Origin: Neokomagataea thailandica NBRC 106555
GTDB lineage: Bacteria; Pseudomonadota; Alphaproteobacteria; Acetobacterales; Acetobacteraceae
Length of the DNA stretch: 64,000 bases
Assembly (NCBI RefSeq): GCF_001598495.1
Contig: NZ_BCZB01000007.1
Span: forward strand, 1-64,000
Direction: 5' to 3'
Position 1 is the stretch's first letter; each line of letters starts with the position of its first letter. The notes below the pieces were generated by a model. The model made no database searches. It saw only the letters and a program-made list of their open reading frames with translations, and was not told the DNA's origin. Below, in pieces: positions 63,967-64,000 of this stretch. The translations under genes and the position numbers were made by a program.

Positions 63967-64000
63967 ATGGCCAAGAAAACCTCAGCGCGTCAGCGCCCAG
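63967..64000 (+). CDS. Start of a gene running off the right edge
   Basis: ATG at 63967 opens a frame reading MAKKTSARQRP to the window end, with AAGG a few bases upstream. The basic start is like many ribosome- or nucleic-acid-related proteins, but 11 residues are too few to identify it. Confidence 0.4.
   Translation, partial: MAKKTSARQRP

Overview
The window is chromosomal DNA of an acetic acid bacterium (Alphaproteobacteria, Acetobacteraceae). This is inferred from the rimP-nusA-infB-rbfA-truB-rpsO-pnp block, the rnd-kdsD-lptC-lptA-lptB block, a GntP-type gluconate permease, a cytochrome b561, ccmA/ccmB and large TonB receptors. The core is moderately GC-rich. Genus cannot be settled from this sequence; an Acetobacter/Gluconobacter/Asaia-like organism fits.

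Left end (1-4500): a strikingly AT-rich chemotaxis operon (cheA partial, cheW, cheR, cheB, cheY). It opens with a hexanucleotide tandem repeat that encodes a Pro-Thr linker inside CheA. Its base composition is unlike everything to its right, and its right border is a decayed IS5-family transposase. This looks like an acquired cassette.

4.5-19.1 kb: ispE and a secreted TPR protein; a family 4-like uracil-DNA glycosylase; a lytic transglycosylase; a YqaA-type membrane protein; cytochrome b561; a small orphan gene whose natural start appears to be ACG; ccmA-ccmB; and a polar amino-acid ABC importer with fused binding protein and permease. Then comes a three-gene minus-strand cluster: an uncharacterised membrane-anchored protein, a membrane-anchored single-ring Clp-type AAA+ ATPase and an uncharacterised secreted or anchored protein. 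This cluster is the best candidate for an undescribed system here.

19.2-32.5 kb: the transcription/translation operon rimP-nusA-ylxR/L7Ae-like-infB-rbfA-truB-rpsO-pnp, with an attenuator-like hairpin before rimP and a perfect hairpin between rpsO and pnp, closed by a strong terminator. A nitronate monooxygenase-like flavoprotein and a FUSC-type exporter follow.

32.6-44.6 kb: a DUF1489 protein, a periplasmic nucleoside hydrolase, hemW-kup, a YggS-type PLP protein divergent from an RsmB-type rRNA methyltransferase, a tiny lipoprotein, and the LPS-transport block lptB-lptA-lptC-kdsD with rnd and tRNA-Leu(CAG).

45-64 kb: glutamate synthase gltD-gltB; a gluconate permease; an M3 oligopeptidase with an apparently leaderless mRNA; an ABC1 kinase-like protein; an AT-rich acyltransferase; two convergent TonB receptors sharing a terminator; a DUF4186 protein; an unrecognised Gln-rich coiled-coil protein; and the start of one more gene at the right edge.
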